Positions 53,279 through 63,998 of a stretch of 64,000 nucleotides of DNA are shown here, one piece after another (position 1 is the stretch's first letter; every line of letters begins with the position of its first letter). The stretch is from assembly GCA_023053575.1 (NCBI GenBank), contig JAKZAP010000016.1, forward strand, positions 10,744,030 through 10,808,029, written 5' to 3'. Made by a program: the position numbers and the translations under genes. The notes below the pieces were generated by a model. That model had not been told where the DNA came from and ran no database searches. It saw nothing but the letters and a program-made list of their open reading frames with translations. Origin of the DNA: Branchinecta lynchi (lineage: Eukaryota; Arthropoda; Branchiopoda; Anostraca; Branchinectidae).

Positions 53279-54869
53279 GTAAGTGAAAGCATTTATGCAT
53301 TCTTGCATCTGCAACATCTAGACCCCCACTTTCAACGCGATGCACAAAAGTACACAGCTGGGCACTGTCGCAGTAGCTCTCAGCACACCACCCAAAGACT
53401 TTACCTTAGACCTTAGATCCTACTTTGCCACCAGAGAAACCTAGGGCATCCACGAATAGGCGTCAGTCTTCCCTCTGGTGGCTGCTTCCGTGACATCATC
53501 TCACTTAGGTTGCAGACTTGCGTGGAAGTTAGCAAGGTCCCTCTAGTTCGTACTACGGATCGTGTTACCCGGGTAGCGTTTCAGCGACTTATTATTAATT
53601 AAGATCTTTACTGTTCTTGTTATTGTTGCCGTTCCAGAGCACGCCGTAATAAGTAAATGGCGCCTACCACTTGTTATTTTCGTTCCACGACTGTTAAGAT
53701 CATTACAATTTACTTGTGATGGTCGCGACCACCATAAGTGATAATAACTATCGGTTTTGCAGGAACTCCCGTAAGAGTGATGACGTTTGTTTGCGTTGTT
53801 ATTATTTTCATTCCGTGATAACTACCACAACACAGCGCTCGCCCCTCCTCTTATCATCTTAACTTGTAATAACTTCACTGGAACGCTACCCCGCCCTTCC
53901 CCGGTGATATCTTCCTTTTCGTTGCGAGGTTTCGATGTTGATCGGCAACCGGGTTTCCTCCCCGCGGAGGACGTGGTGTAGGCTATGTATCGCCATCTGC
54001 TCGATATGATAACGCCCAAAGAGAAAGACCGATACTGGTATATGAACAGAAAGCAAAAAAAAAACTAAATATCTTGCAGTTTCTTCTTTCAGTAAATTGC
54101 TTTGAGACTGTCTTAGCAGTTCAACTTCAGAATCCGCAACAATTTCCAGAGGTGTCGTTTAGGGCAGGGGGGGGGGGGGGGGGGCAACCAAAGCTACCCA
54201 TAAAAGTAGAAAATGCGCAAGGAACAAAGTGACATGACAGCATTGTGACAAGCAGTGGCGTAAAGTAGATTAAAGAAGTTCTCTCGCCATAGGCTACTTT
54301 GACATTTTTGAGTCGAGTTAATGACATGTTGCCTTTCTCCCCCCAAGTTTTCGGGAAATGACGAGCCGTGACCATGTTTGCCACTGATAATACGAAACTT
54401 TTACTTTAGGCAGTCTTCTCTAGAAGTAGCACCTCAAAAGAACAAGTTTTGCTATGTACGCTACGTATGAATATATGCTATAATATATCCATAAGTTATA
54501 TTTATTATTTAGTAGAAAATTATCATCAAATTGTTGCAACGCAATGTCTATTATTAAAACAAAGCACGAAAAATGTCACCCGTGTGGCAACCCTTCCCAT
54601 GTCTTTCTCAGGAAGAAAAGGTTTATTCATGTTCTTGTTCATGTTAATTTAATTTCAGATAATGAAAACAAGTACTTTTACATAGTTTCATGGCAGAGAG
54701 CAGGCTCGATGGCCAGAAGATACCAATAAATAGCGAAAGATAATCATGGGACACACTTATCTCGTAGGGACACTGAATACTAGTATGCCTAATTAATAAT
54801 CATTGAGCCCGCGACAAACAGGGACGAATTGCTCCTTTTTTTTTCTTTTAAGTTTCTTCTTATCTTTTT
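53279..54869. other. sequence downstream of RNF170 exon 4, unassigned
   Basis: Probably intron 4. It has no frame resembling the missing RNF170 C-terminus. G17 run at about 54168-54184. Nothing else is recognised. Confidence 0.35.
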
Positions 54870-55962
54870 TTTTGGGATCCCAAAACGTTAGTGGAGGGAT
54901 ACCTATGACTTCGTAAAAGTTGTCCGTCTGTTGGCACGATAACTCTCGAGTTGAGATATTTTGTTGAAATTTGGCGTAAGGACTCTTTGGGTCAAGTACA
55001 GGTCAAGTTCGAAGATGGGCTCTGTAGCCCTATATTTGGCGGGGGAGGGGTTTCAAATTAAGGGACGATTTTTTTTTTTTAATCTAATGAGATAGTCGAT
55101 TTAGGAATAAGTAGACATGCTGAATCGGAATATGAAAATAATTTTCTCGCCGGACAAGTAGTTCACCTGGAACCCTGCAAAAGCCGGAAAGTTGGGAAAA
55201 ATAAAAGATTAATCTGAAGTAGATTAGATGTTCAGTTTAGGGGTAAGGAGACACGCCGAATACGTGTATGGAAATAATTTTTTCGCTGAACAATTAGTTC
55301 GCCCGTACCCGGCCGAAACCGGAAAAGTCGTTTAAAGTAAAAGTTTTATTGGAGCTTGGTTAGATGTTCGATTTAGTTGTAAGAAGACATGCGGTATCCG
55401 TATATGACAATCATTTTCTACTCGGACATATAGTTCGCCCGGAATCCGACTGAAACCGGAAAAAAAATTATAAGTAAAAGTCTTATAATCTGAAGTTGAT
55501 TAGAGCATCGATGTAGCGGTAAGGAGGCATGCAAATCCGTATATGCAAATTATTTTCACGCCGGACAGAGTTCCGGCCAAAACCTGAAAATTGGTTAAAA
55601 GTTAAAGTTTTATCTGAAGTTGGTAGAGGATCGATATAGAAGTAAAGAGATATGCTGAATTCGTTTTTGAGCTTTTTTTTAACGGACAAGTAGCTTGCCA
55701 AGAATCCGGCAGGAACCGAAAAATTTATCAGAAGTGAAGCAGCTGGAAGTTTTGATAAATTTCGTCAAAGTAGGCTATATATGACGAATAGGGGTAGACA
55801 CACTCGCTGAATCCATATGGTAAGCCATTGACCTTAATCTGTTTCTAAGTTTCAACAGTTACAATTTTCCAGCGAATAACCGCCGAAGACCGGATATCTA
55901 CAAGATCCAATTGTATGGATCAGATACGAAAATTTTGGGATTCCATCAAAACCTTTAGTCTT
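54870..55962 (-). mobile_element. GGGATCCC element, reverse orientation
   Basis: The terminal palindrome TTTTGGGATCCCAAAA is at 54870-54885, followed by CGTTAGTGGAGGGATACCTATG, a reduced TCCGTCTG tract, 'GGACTCTTTGGGTCAAG', and about five diverged core units (GTTCGCCCGGAATCCGAC, GCCGAAACCGG). The other end is ATTTTGGGATTCCATCAAAACC near 55932. It would lie in RNF170 intron 4 if the gene continues. Confidence 0.75.
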
Positions 55963-56345
55963 GTTGGTATCGGGATCCAAGAATAACTAAAAAAAATTCT
56001 GCCGGATATTTTTGAGAAGCTGAATGATCCGCACAAAAACCTGTCAGAGAAGCCGCACTGACCCTTGTTCGCCCACCACGGTTTCATCCGTCTGTTTTAT
56101 CCGTGTTTTCAACTTTTCTTTCTTCTTCTTTTCTTTTTCATGTTTTTCCTCTGCTATTTATCTTCTTCAGTTCATTCAGTTTGTTCTCAAAACGAATACA
56201 ACCGTCAGGCCAATTTTGTGGTAAATATTAGCACTAGTTTGAAAATATCAAATCTAACAAAAATAAATCAACACTTGTTAAAATATCCAAGAAATTTGTC
56301 AAAGACAAATACAAATTATTCAAATAGAATAGAATAGAATAGAAT
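55963..56345. other. unassigned; (AATAG)n run at 56322-56350
   Basis: The AGAATAGAATAGAATAGAATA run is the simple tail of the antisense LINE fragment that follows. The frames at 56024-56337 are low-complexity F/S-rich translations. Confidence 0.4.
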
Positions 56346-56800
56346 ATAATTTACCAAAAAAGCCCGAGGGCCATGGCAACAAAAATTGTAAGAAACGCAC
56401 TCACTTACATAGCTAACTCGCAGCTCCTATTCTAAAAATCTCCTTCTATGCTCCATCGCAAGCCTCAAGTAACGTCCAAGTATTTTTACAGTAACAAAAC
56501 ACTCATCCTTCATCATCCTTACCATCCATTCTTCATTAAACACTCTCTCACCAAATACCTCCTTTCTCCATTCATTCAATTCCACACAATCACACATCAA
56601 ATGTACTACGCTTTCGTCCTCATTACCACACATAGGACAGAAGTAAGGACCAATTCTCTCTTTTACTTTACCAATATATTTTCTCCTTGCCCCAAGTGGT
56701 AAACTATCCGCCCTCATCTCAATAATATACTTAATATCCTCCTTACTTAACCCTGCTTTTAATATAATTCCCTCGCCCCAAGTCTCTTTGGCCGCCTCGA
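56346..56800 (-). pseudogene. LINE 3' end with zinc-knuckle tail (antisense)
   Basis: On the - strand from about 56799 to the stop at 56427: FEAAKETWGEGIILKAGLSK, then MRADSLPLGARRKYIG and CPMCGNEDESVVHLMCDCVE. The CxxC...H..C pattern is the CCHC zf-RVT tail of R2/I/L1-like LINE RTs. A short 3' UTR ends in a pentameric (TTCTA)n tail. Shortened relatives occur at 58496-58705. The RT proper is missing. Confidence 0.7.
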
Positions 56801-56826
56801 AGAAACGATAGATATACAGCTAATAT

Positions 56827-57098
56827 TTGCGGTTTTGATCGAAGTTTTGTTCGCTGTTAACGTAGCCGGTTGCTTAATTTCTGTTTTCAAACGCCGCCGA
56901 ACTTCGCCGTTTGCTTAATAAGTGTTTTTACGACTCCGGCGATCCTTGCCCGGTCGACGTTTGCTAGCTTGCTAGCTCACGAAGTTCGACGGTCAGAGTT
57001 TAAAGGAGAAAGAAACTTTGACCGGCGACCAAAAACGGTAATTAAAGGAAGACCTTTGAGGTTGACGGTAACTTCAAACTTCGATCAAAAACGCAACC
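56827..57098. mobile_element. AGTTGCG MITE (family i), copy 2
   Basis: It aligns end to end with 25424-25709: GTTTTGATCGAAGTTTTGTTCGC on the left and CAAACTTCGATCAAAAACGCAAC on the right, interior GAAGTTCGACGGTCAGAGTTTAAAGG. The outermost left bases are changed. Confidence 0.8.
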
Positions 57099-57633
57099 AA
57101 TGAGTTGAATTTGACTAATGCGAGTTGAAATGGTCGACGAAGGAAGGAACGAAATTCTCAGGTAACGAGACGTTGTGTGTTATATTGGTGGCAATTTGGG
57201 TATTGGCTGCGCTACCATTCTCTCAGTCATGTGAGTGGGCGATAAATAAATATTTGTATTAAATCTCTTACAGCTTTGAATGACTTTCATGCTGGAATAA
57301 CAGAGTATAATAAAAACACATCTCCGGATCCAGTCGAAGCCTGGCTTTATTCTGGACTCTTGCCTCACTGTTGTTCATACGTTTTTCTGGGCTCAAACAG
57401 AGCAGACTTTTAATTTCCCAAGCGACTTAAAAACGCATCACTACCTTTTCTACCGGCATAACGTTCTTTTTTTTGTCTCCGCCTTATTAAAACTGGGCGA
57501 ACCCATCCCACTGCACTTTTCTTCTGTTGCTTCTTGTGGTTCAGAAATCTCCCTTTCTGTAGCCCATCTGCTTAGATTTTAATTAGCTTTATGGGAGCTT
57601 TTGTCAACTTGTTTGCCCCCAACCTGTCAGATT
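57099..57633. other. unassigned spacer
   Basis: No feature is recognised. Confidence 0.35.
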
Positions 57634-58382
57634 AATGGTGGGTTTACGTGCAAAACGGATAGGTCAGCTACATTTTATTAAAGCTATATTTCGGCCCTTC
57701 TTGGCAAGGGTCATCTTCAGGCTCAAGCTGGAAATGAACTTGTGAAAAATAATTAAAAATTTGTCCTTAAATATCCGATTTTTCACAATTGTTTTAATTG
57801 TTTTTCACAAGTTCATTTCCAGCTTGAGCCTGAAGAGGACCCTTGCCAAGAAGGGCCGAACTGTAGCTCTAATAAAATGTAGCTGACTTATCCGTTTTGC
57901 ACCGTCAAGTATGATTCGCAGTCAGCTTGGGCTGAAGGAACATATAACACAAGGATGCGCAGTTTCAACAAACAACTCTCAACAGACAGCACTTGAATGT
58001 AATCTGTTCCGATTTTGAAAACATTATGCATGCAACGGTCTGCATAACAAGCATTGCCAGGAAGAGCCGAAAAAACGCCAAAAAGCATCTGATGAATTTT
58101 CCGATATCATGACTACAAACAAAAAGTCAACAGATGCTCTTTCGGCATGTTTCGGCTCTTTGCCGTGCGTAACATTTCATGCATAACTGCATAATATAAA
58201 CTGTGTATCATTGTATTATCTGTTATGTTTGTGTTATCTCTTAAGATTTCTAGCAATACGGACGTATTTAAATTCAAAACGGACCGATTTCTCTAATACG
58301 TCCGTATTGCTAGAAAGGTTTTCGAGCTCAAAACGTGCGTAAAATACGCTTGGATTTTACGAAGTGTGTAAACCCACCATAA
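57634..58382. mobile_element. ~750-bp element with ATGGTGGGTTTAC ends and internal hairpins
   Basis: ATGGTGGGTTTACGTGC at 57634 and GTGTGTAAACCCACCAT at 58366-58382 are inverted termini (13 bp exact). Inside are a hairpin (57650-57901, arms of ~105 bp with the GACCCTTGCCAAGAAGGGCC cassette), a looser inverted pair around 58050 and 58150 (AAGAGCCGAAA..TTTCGGCTCTT), and a 22-bp perfect inverted repeat (58247-58268 and 58295-58316). Confidence 0.65.
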
Positions 58383-58479
58383 GCCCTCTACTTGGTTTAC
58401 TTGGAAAAGTGTCTTGGGTATTAATCGATCACTTTCATGTGAAGCTAGGCGAAAGGACAAGTATAAATATTCCTTGAGC
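58383..58479. other. unassigned spacer
   Basis: No feature is recognised. Confidence 0.3.
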
Positions 58480-58800
58480 GCAAGCTGACTTTCCGATGTC
58501 TGGTAGCATCGATGAGAATTTAAAACATTTATTGTGTGAATGCGAAAGTTTGAGTGAACTTAGGTTAGAAATTTTTGGAGTGAATAGAAGGGGGATGGAT
58601 GAAGAATGGATGTGTGGTGTAATGGGGAATGACTGTTTTGGAAATATAAATCAGTTGCTGAGGTTCCTCAGGGTAGCCCTAGGACACAGGGATAGGTGCC
58701 TATAGGAGTTTAATATTTTGTGTGTTTTTTTTTTTTATATATATATGTATTTGTCATGGCCGTTGGCTCTTAGCGCAAATAAAATATTATTTTATCTTAT
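58480..58800 (+). pseudogene. LINE 3' end with zinc-knuckle tail (sense)
   Basis: Frame 58496-58705 reads MSGSIDENLKHLLCECESLS, then LRLEIFGVNRRGMDEEWM and a RFLRVALGHRDRCL end. This parallels HLMCDCVELNEWRKEVFGER and RYLRLAMEHRRRFLE of the - strand copy at 56427, with the first Cys pair degraded. A 3' UTR with CATGGCCGTTGGCTCTTAGC and AATAAAATATTATTTTATCTTA follows. Confidence 0.65.
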
Positions 58801-58804
58801 AGAT

Positions 58805-58905
58805 AATGCATAAAACGGATACAATGCCAGCTACGATGCTTTGCTACGATGCTCGCTGCCAAAGCATCGCAGCTGACATACCCGTCTATGCATTATTTGA
58901 ATATA
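58805..58905. mobile_element. small hairpin element fragment
   Basis: GCATAAAACGGATACAATGCCAGC..GATGCTTTG pairs with CAAAGCATCGCAGCTGACATACCCG..TATGC. It is a short-loop relative of 34469-34662 lacking the conserved cassette. Confidence 0.6.
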
Positions 58906-59017
58906 GGACAGGATAAAACAGTAGACGGAAAAAGATAAAATGATGCCCTGTGTGCTTTAAAATCTGTGTTACGTTAAGAATAGCCATAGGAAAACGTGCG
59001 CGTTAACCTGAATGGTC
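58906..59017. other. unassigned spacer
   Basis: No feature is recognised. Confidence 0.3.
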
Positions 59018-59190
59018 TGCTGACCCCGAGGGGTTGCGCACTGGCCGATTTCGTGTACACCATGAGGCAGAGGCAGATGAGGCATGTGAGGCAGACACGA
59101 GGCACGTGAGGCAGGCATGAGGCACGTGAGGCAGGCATGAGGCACGTGAGGCAGACATGAGGCACGTGAGGCAGACACGATGAAAATACA
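59018..59190. repeat. 20-bp minisatellite with E-box core, array 1
   Basis: Unit GAGGCACGTGAGGCAGRCAT. Exact CACGTG hexamers lie at 59103, 59123, 59143 and 59163. It is preceded by CGAGGGGTTGCGCACTGG (59027-59044) and TGTACACCATGAGGCA. On the - strand all three frames are open because 20 is not a multiple of 3; these Cys/His-rich 'proteins' are artefacts. Confidence 0.85.
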
Positions 59191-59820
59191 ACTTGCGTAG
59201 AATTGAAGTCATCGGACCAAAAAATCTTAGCAATGTCAGTGTCAAAAAGGTCGCAACATTTTTGTTTGATATTACATATTGATTAAGCAATTCGTTTGTG
59301 GCGAATATCTGAAAGTACCCAGTACCGACAGTACTGTTCAGGCCACAGAGTATCATGATAGTAATTTAAGAGGTCTAACTCGCTTATCTTGCAATGTAAC
59401 GGATGGGATGGAAAAATTCCCGCGCGCCATCTGCAGAAGATTCTCATTTGACCATTTGATTTTGGCCTACATTTGACGGTTCGTTTTGACGCCATAGTCA
59501 TTGAGTGTGAAACCCTCACTGGTTTTACAGTAGACCCAGGGGCATCACGAGCCCTTCCTTTTAGGGGGAGGGGGTAGGGAGGGGCAGCTCCAAGATTATA
59601 CCAGAATTGTTCGAGATTTTACCTTGGAATTTACCGGAATTTCTTTGCATTCCTACGTCATTTCTTTGAAGTTTATTAACTGCCCAGATCTTAAAATATT
59701 TTTCTACATCCGGAGAAGGGGGGGAAATAATCATTGAAAACATGCATCCATGTGCGACCCTGTATTCAGCCGAACGTCGAGGCTTTGGTTGCCTTCTTAG
59801 CCATTTTTGACATATTATTA
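59191..59820. other. unassigned; CAGGGGCATC-type repeat end at 59536
   Basis: CCAGGGGCATCACGAGCCC near 59536 is followed by a G-rich block, like 12260 and 36218. Nothing else is recognised. Confidence 0.35.
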
Positions 59821-60081
59821 TGGCACTTGCCTTTCGGCCAAGTGCCATATAGCGATCGCAATTTCTGTCCGTCCGTCGGTCGGTCCGGATTTTGCTAGTT
59901 CGGGCACTTCCACATACGCTAGGACGATCAAACTTGGCAGGCATATCAGGGGCCCCAAATGATTGTTGCATCATTTCCCCGATCCGAGCATCGTTGGGGG
60001 AGTGGAGGGAGGGGAATCCGGAATCTTGAGGTATTTATAACTTTTGAACGGGTGATCGGATAGCAATGAAAAACTAGACCT
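59821..60081 (+). repeat. GGCACTTG hairpin, microsatellite and core
   Basis: TGGCACTTG-loop-CAAGTGCCA (59821-59847), TATAGCGATCG, a GTCCGTCCGTCGGTCGGTCC tract, then GTTCGGGCACTTCCACATACG and a G-rich core with AACTTTTGAACGGGTGATCGGA. Confidence 0.8.
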
Positions 60082-61860
60082 ACGTTGCCTGGGCAACGTG
60101 AAGTGTTGGTTTTGTTTCTTCGCTTTCGGTTAAATGCTGGAGTTGTCAACTTATCGAAGCTTTTAAAACGGTTTGTTCTAAAAAGAAGAATCAGATAATC
60201 AATTAAAAGATATTCTTTAGCGTTGTAAAACAAACAATAAAGCAATATCGGAAGAAGGGACTAAATTGAATTTGCGGTCAGTTGAACTTTATCCTTTTCA
60301 ATCCGTAGACATCGTGACGGATGAAAACTTGGAACAATATCTTATATAATCTAGTTGGTATCATAAAGCTATCCTTAACTTTTCAGGATTAAAATATCAT
60401 AGATGACATTATTAATTATTACGAAACTACCTCATTGTTTTACATTATCGTTTGTACCCGTTGCGGAAACAGTTAATCCTACAGCGATAGACCATCGATA
60501 CAAACTTTCTTACCGTCAGATTATATAAATCGAATACAATATGCAACAATTTGCACAAAATTCTAGCCCCTCGTGAACCGATTCTTACTTACAAGTCCGT
60601 CTCCCATGATAGACATCAAGTTCACCGGATAAAAATAATGGGTACACCAGGTAGCTAAAGTTGCAAACCCCTCATCGCTGAAGATTTTTTTAGCTTAACA
60701 GCCGATTATTACTTACAAGTCCCTTGCATGTTTTACAATTGGGAACCAAACTGTTCTTACCATCGAATAGGCCTACACCGGAAACAAATCACAGATACAC
60801 CAACTGGCAAAAGCTGCAAACCCCTCATTGCAGAAGATGATTATGAGCTAACATATATCGACTGTCGCGTATAAGTCCCCTACATGTCTCACAGCTGGTA
60901 TCGCCTATTATTGGTTTCGTGTGTACATTCCTACTTAAGTTGTCAACCCCTTGAAACTTTCAAACTGGTGTATCTCACGAAGGAATCTTTGTACCAAAAA
61001 CGGATGTCATATACTTTGATCAGCTCATCAACGGCTATCGATTGCCGTTGAAAAAAAAATCTACCTGTCTTAGTTCAAAAGTTGACTTTTTTGCCGTAGG
61101 CCAACTTTCTAACGTCACCACTTAGAAAGGAGCAAAGGATAAGCTCCAATTTCTTTAGCAATGAGAGAAGTTCTAAAGTTTAAGATGTACATCTGATACC
61201 ATTTCTCTACCGCACACCCAAGTGCAAAAAAACGAATGATAAACTCAGCTGAAATCGCGAACACAAATGGATAGAAACAATAGATGGCAGCGCTTTCGGA
61301 CCCGTGGTAAAAAGCCACTTTTTGGTTTACTCTAGATTTTTCTATTTATCACTCAAAGAAGATATGTTGGCTATGGGGCCGGGTAACTGCCGCATATATT
61401 TAACACTTATATTTAAACCAGATTTTAACACTATATTTACCAGATCTTTTTTAGATTTTTGACCAGATCTAACACTATATTTAACACCAGATTTTAATCC
61501 ATCTTCAATTTGAAACTGGTGCCTGCCTGCTTGCGTGCTAGAGCGGAGCTTTCCACTCGAAAGCAGAAACATGGTTTGATGAAACGAAAGGTTGGCTGCA
61601 CAACTTCAGATAGTCCTCTCTGACATAGGCTATATAACTCCTCTTCACTTCGCACACCGTAGGCTCTGGCTCGAGGACAAGTAAAAACCATCCTTTTTGG
61701 CCCCAGGCAAGAGTTCTACGGAGCTTTCAAAAATGTAATGTAAAAACCGCACAGGTTAGACCCTTACCAATTACCAGGAATACAATGAAATCGGCGGCAT
61801 AGAAAAAAAAAAAAAAAAAAAAAAAAACATGACAAAACAAAAGTGTTGCCCTCGCAACAC
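60082..61860 (+). repeat. 1.8-kb dispersed module, best single copy
   Basis: From the ACGTTGCC hairpin (60082-60099) to an A25 run (61803-61827) and the GTGTTGC-CCTC-GCAACAC hairpin (61843-61860). It aligns with both arms of the 20926-29584 composite but lacks the LINE, MITE and internal duplication found there, so it shows the empty sites. No coding capacity is recognised. Confidence 0.75.
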
Positions 61861-62184
61861 AATGATGTTTGGAGAGATCTCGTGCCTCAGACGACCCACT
61901 TAAAATCCGGACCGGATCCGGTGACTTTGGGGGGAGCTGGAGGGGGGAACCGGAAATCTTGGGAAACGCTTAGAGTGGAGGGATTGGGACGAAACTTGGT
62001 CGGAAGAACAAGCACAAGTCCTAGATACATATGTGAGAAAACCGGACCGGATTCGGGCACTGTGGCGGGAGTTTGGGAGGGGGAATTAGGTGATCCCGCG
62101 AGTTCGGTACTAGGACGATGGAATTTGGTAGGCATATCAAGTTCTATATATATCAAGCATATCAAGGCATATCAAGCATATCAA
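61706..62184 (+). repeat. tandem segmental duplication, unit 1
   Basis: GGCAAGAGTTCTACGGAGCT through GGAATTTGGTAGGCATATCA; near-identical to unit 2 (62185-62650). Unit 1 lacks ~38 bp (after AATGTAATGT) and has a longer A run. It ends in ATATCAAGCATATCAAGGC junction repeats. Confidence 0.85.
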
Positions 62185-62690
62185 GGCAAGAGTTCTACGG
62201 AGCTTTCAAAAATGTAATGTCAAATTCATCAATCCGGCCTAAGGTCCACACTTTCCGTAAAAACCGCACAGGTTAGACCCTTACCAATTACCAGGAATAC
62301 AATGAAATCGGCGGCATAGAAAAAAAAAAAAAAACATGACAAAACAAAAGTGTTGCTCTCGCAACACAATGATGTTTGGAGAGATCTCGTGCCTCAGACG
62401 ACCCACTTAAAATCCGGACCGGATCCGGTGACTTTGGGGGGAGCTGGAGGGGGGAACCGGAAATCTTGGGAAACGCTTAGAGTGGAGGGATTGGGACGAA
62501 ACTTGGTCGGAAGAACAAGCACAAGTCCTAGATACATATGTGAGAAAACCGGACCGGATTCGGGCACTGTGGCGGGAGTTTGGGAGGGGGAATTAGGTGA
62601 TCCCGCGAGTTCGGTACTAGGACGATGGAATTTGGTAGGCATATCAGGGACACGAACACACTGCCTTAAGAATAGTCGTTGAGTAGTCTT
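62185..62690 (+). repeat. tandem segmental duplication, unit 2
   Basis: Repeats unit 1; the ~280 bp after the GCAACAC hairpin (62368-62648 against 61861-62141, offset 507) appear identical by eye. It includes cores with CCGGAAATCTTGGGAAACGC. Confidence 0.85.
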
Positions 62691-62924
62691 TTGAATAGTC
62701 CTGAGTATACCTAAGTCTGTCAGAGATAATGTATCAGGGTTTATTAAAGGCATTAATCAACTAACAAGAAATATATATTTTTTGCCTTTCAAATAATCCG
62801 CATCGACAACCCAGTTCAAATTTCCCGAGGGGATAAGAAGCTCCCTCTCTTTTTGTTATTCATCACAGATCTCGTAGCCGAGCGAAAATTTTTCAAAATC
62901 CCTAAACGTGTCTACAGAACGGGC
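62691..62924. other. unassigned spacer
   Basis: No feature is recognised. Confidence 0.35.
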
Positions 62925-63105
62925 GATGAGGCACGTGAGGCAGGCATGAGGCACGTGAGGCAGGCATGAGGCACGTGAGGCAGGCATGAGGCACGTGAGG
63001 CAGACATGAGGCACGTGAGGCAGGCGTGAGGCACGTGAGGCAGGCATGAGGCAGGAAACTTGTACACCATGAGGCACCAGCGCGCAACCCCTCGGCTGAC
63101 CCTGA
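62925..63105. repeat. 20-bp minisatellite with E-box core, array 2
   Basis: Six CACGTG hexamers at exact 20-bp spacing (62932, 62952, 62972, 62992, 63012, 63032). It is followed by TTGTACACCATGAGGCA and CCAGCGCGCAACCCCTCG (63077-63094), the inverse of the flank of array 1. Confidence 0.85.
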
Positions 63106-63758
63106 TTTAAAAACGGCTAAAAACGGCATTTATGGATCTCGTGAGGTAGGCGTGGCTCTTAGTAGAAATAGCCTTTTCACAATAAAATGGCAGGAAGCAG
63201 TGTTTGTCAAAAATACTCATTCCTGCCCCGTCGAAACGGATTCTCTGGTTCTTCACGCAAAAATATTTTTTTCTCGCGAAAAAAAAAAAAAATGCGCGCC
63301 GTGGCGCGTGGCGCGGCCGGTGTGGCACAGTTATGAAATCAGGTTTTGTAGCGCCTGCTCACTGACGTCTCAAGACAAAACTTCGCTGTTGTCTGGCAAC
63401 CCAGGAAATCTCTGCTAGTGATGAAAAACGAAAAACTCGTATAAGCTGGTTCGCAAGGATTTTGTTAAAAGGGAGATTTCTGCCGAGGTCAGTTGACCGC
63501 GCAAGTCGACACTGCGTGTAAGAAGGGTCTTTCAAAAAAAATACCATTCGTTCTATTTGCGATTTCCGTAGCAAATAAAAGTGACCGGTGAAAAGTTATG
63601 AATCGTTGATGTGAGTTTCTGAGGAATAAGCTGTTTATTCTTGGTAGAGCTTCGTACTAAATCCTAAAAGGAAAACAAACTCAGACTTATAAATGCTACG
63701 AAGTGTCTCCGTAGTCGGTCCACGTTAAGCCGGCTTTTTGCGAATCCCTTCTGTTCAG
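63106..63758. other. unassigned sequence
   Basis: GC-rich patch GCGCGCCGTGGCGCGTGGCGCGGCCGG at 63293-63319 after an A13 run. No gene is recognised. Confidence 0.35.
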
Positions 63759-63998
63759 ATAATATTTGATATTAACAAAACTGTCATGCTTTTATCCAAA
63801 GTGTGGGTAAGAAGATTTCCTCTGGAGGAATTTCCCGGGACGAAGTTATGTTCGGAAACTGTCGGTAGTTGCGGTTTCCACTTCGTGCCAAGTTCAATCG
63901 AAGTATTCCCGGACACTTGTAATATTTACGAGGATCTTGCTCGCATAGAAATGGTGTATCATACGAATCTTTGTTGTGTAAATGAGGGGGGAGTCTGA
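63759..63998 (+). CDS. candidate terminal exon, cysteine-containing, unknown
   Basis: It follows a plausible acceptor (CCCTTCTGTTCAG). A 79-codon frame in phase 0 runs to TGA at 63996-63998. It begins IIFDINKTVMLLSKVWVRRF and ends VYHTNLCCVNEGGV, with five Cys in the second half. Composition is protein-like, but there is no recognised domain and no start exon. It does not resemble the missing RNF170 C-terminus. Confidence 0.25.
   Translation: MIFDINKTVMLLSKVWVRRFPLEEFPGTKLCSETVGSCGFHFVPSSIEVFPDTCNIYEDLARIEMVYHTNLCCVNEGGV

Noticed and set aside
53787..54729. Candidate RNF170 C-terminal exon downstream of exon 4
   Set aside because: No frame has the two membrane segments or conserved Trp/Arg residues of the DUF1232 region.
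56024..56337. Phe/Ser-rich + strand frames
   Set aside because: Low-complexity pyrimidine tract next to a LINE tail; no domain.
59003..59356. Cys/His/Pro-rich - strand frames at 58969-59356 and 62856-63129
   Set aside because: They are translations of the 20-bp minisatellite, open in all three frames because the unit is not a multiple of three; no independent coding evidence.
61843..62682. Two near-identical 110-124-codon + strand frames and their - strand partners
   Set aside because: They are readings of the duplicated G-rich core repeat on both strands, and the same repeat elsewhere is broken by stops.
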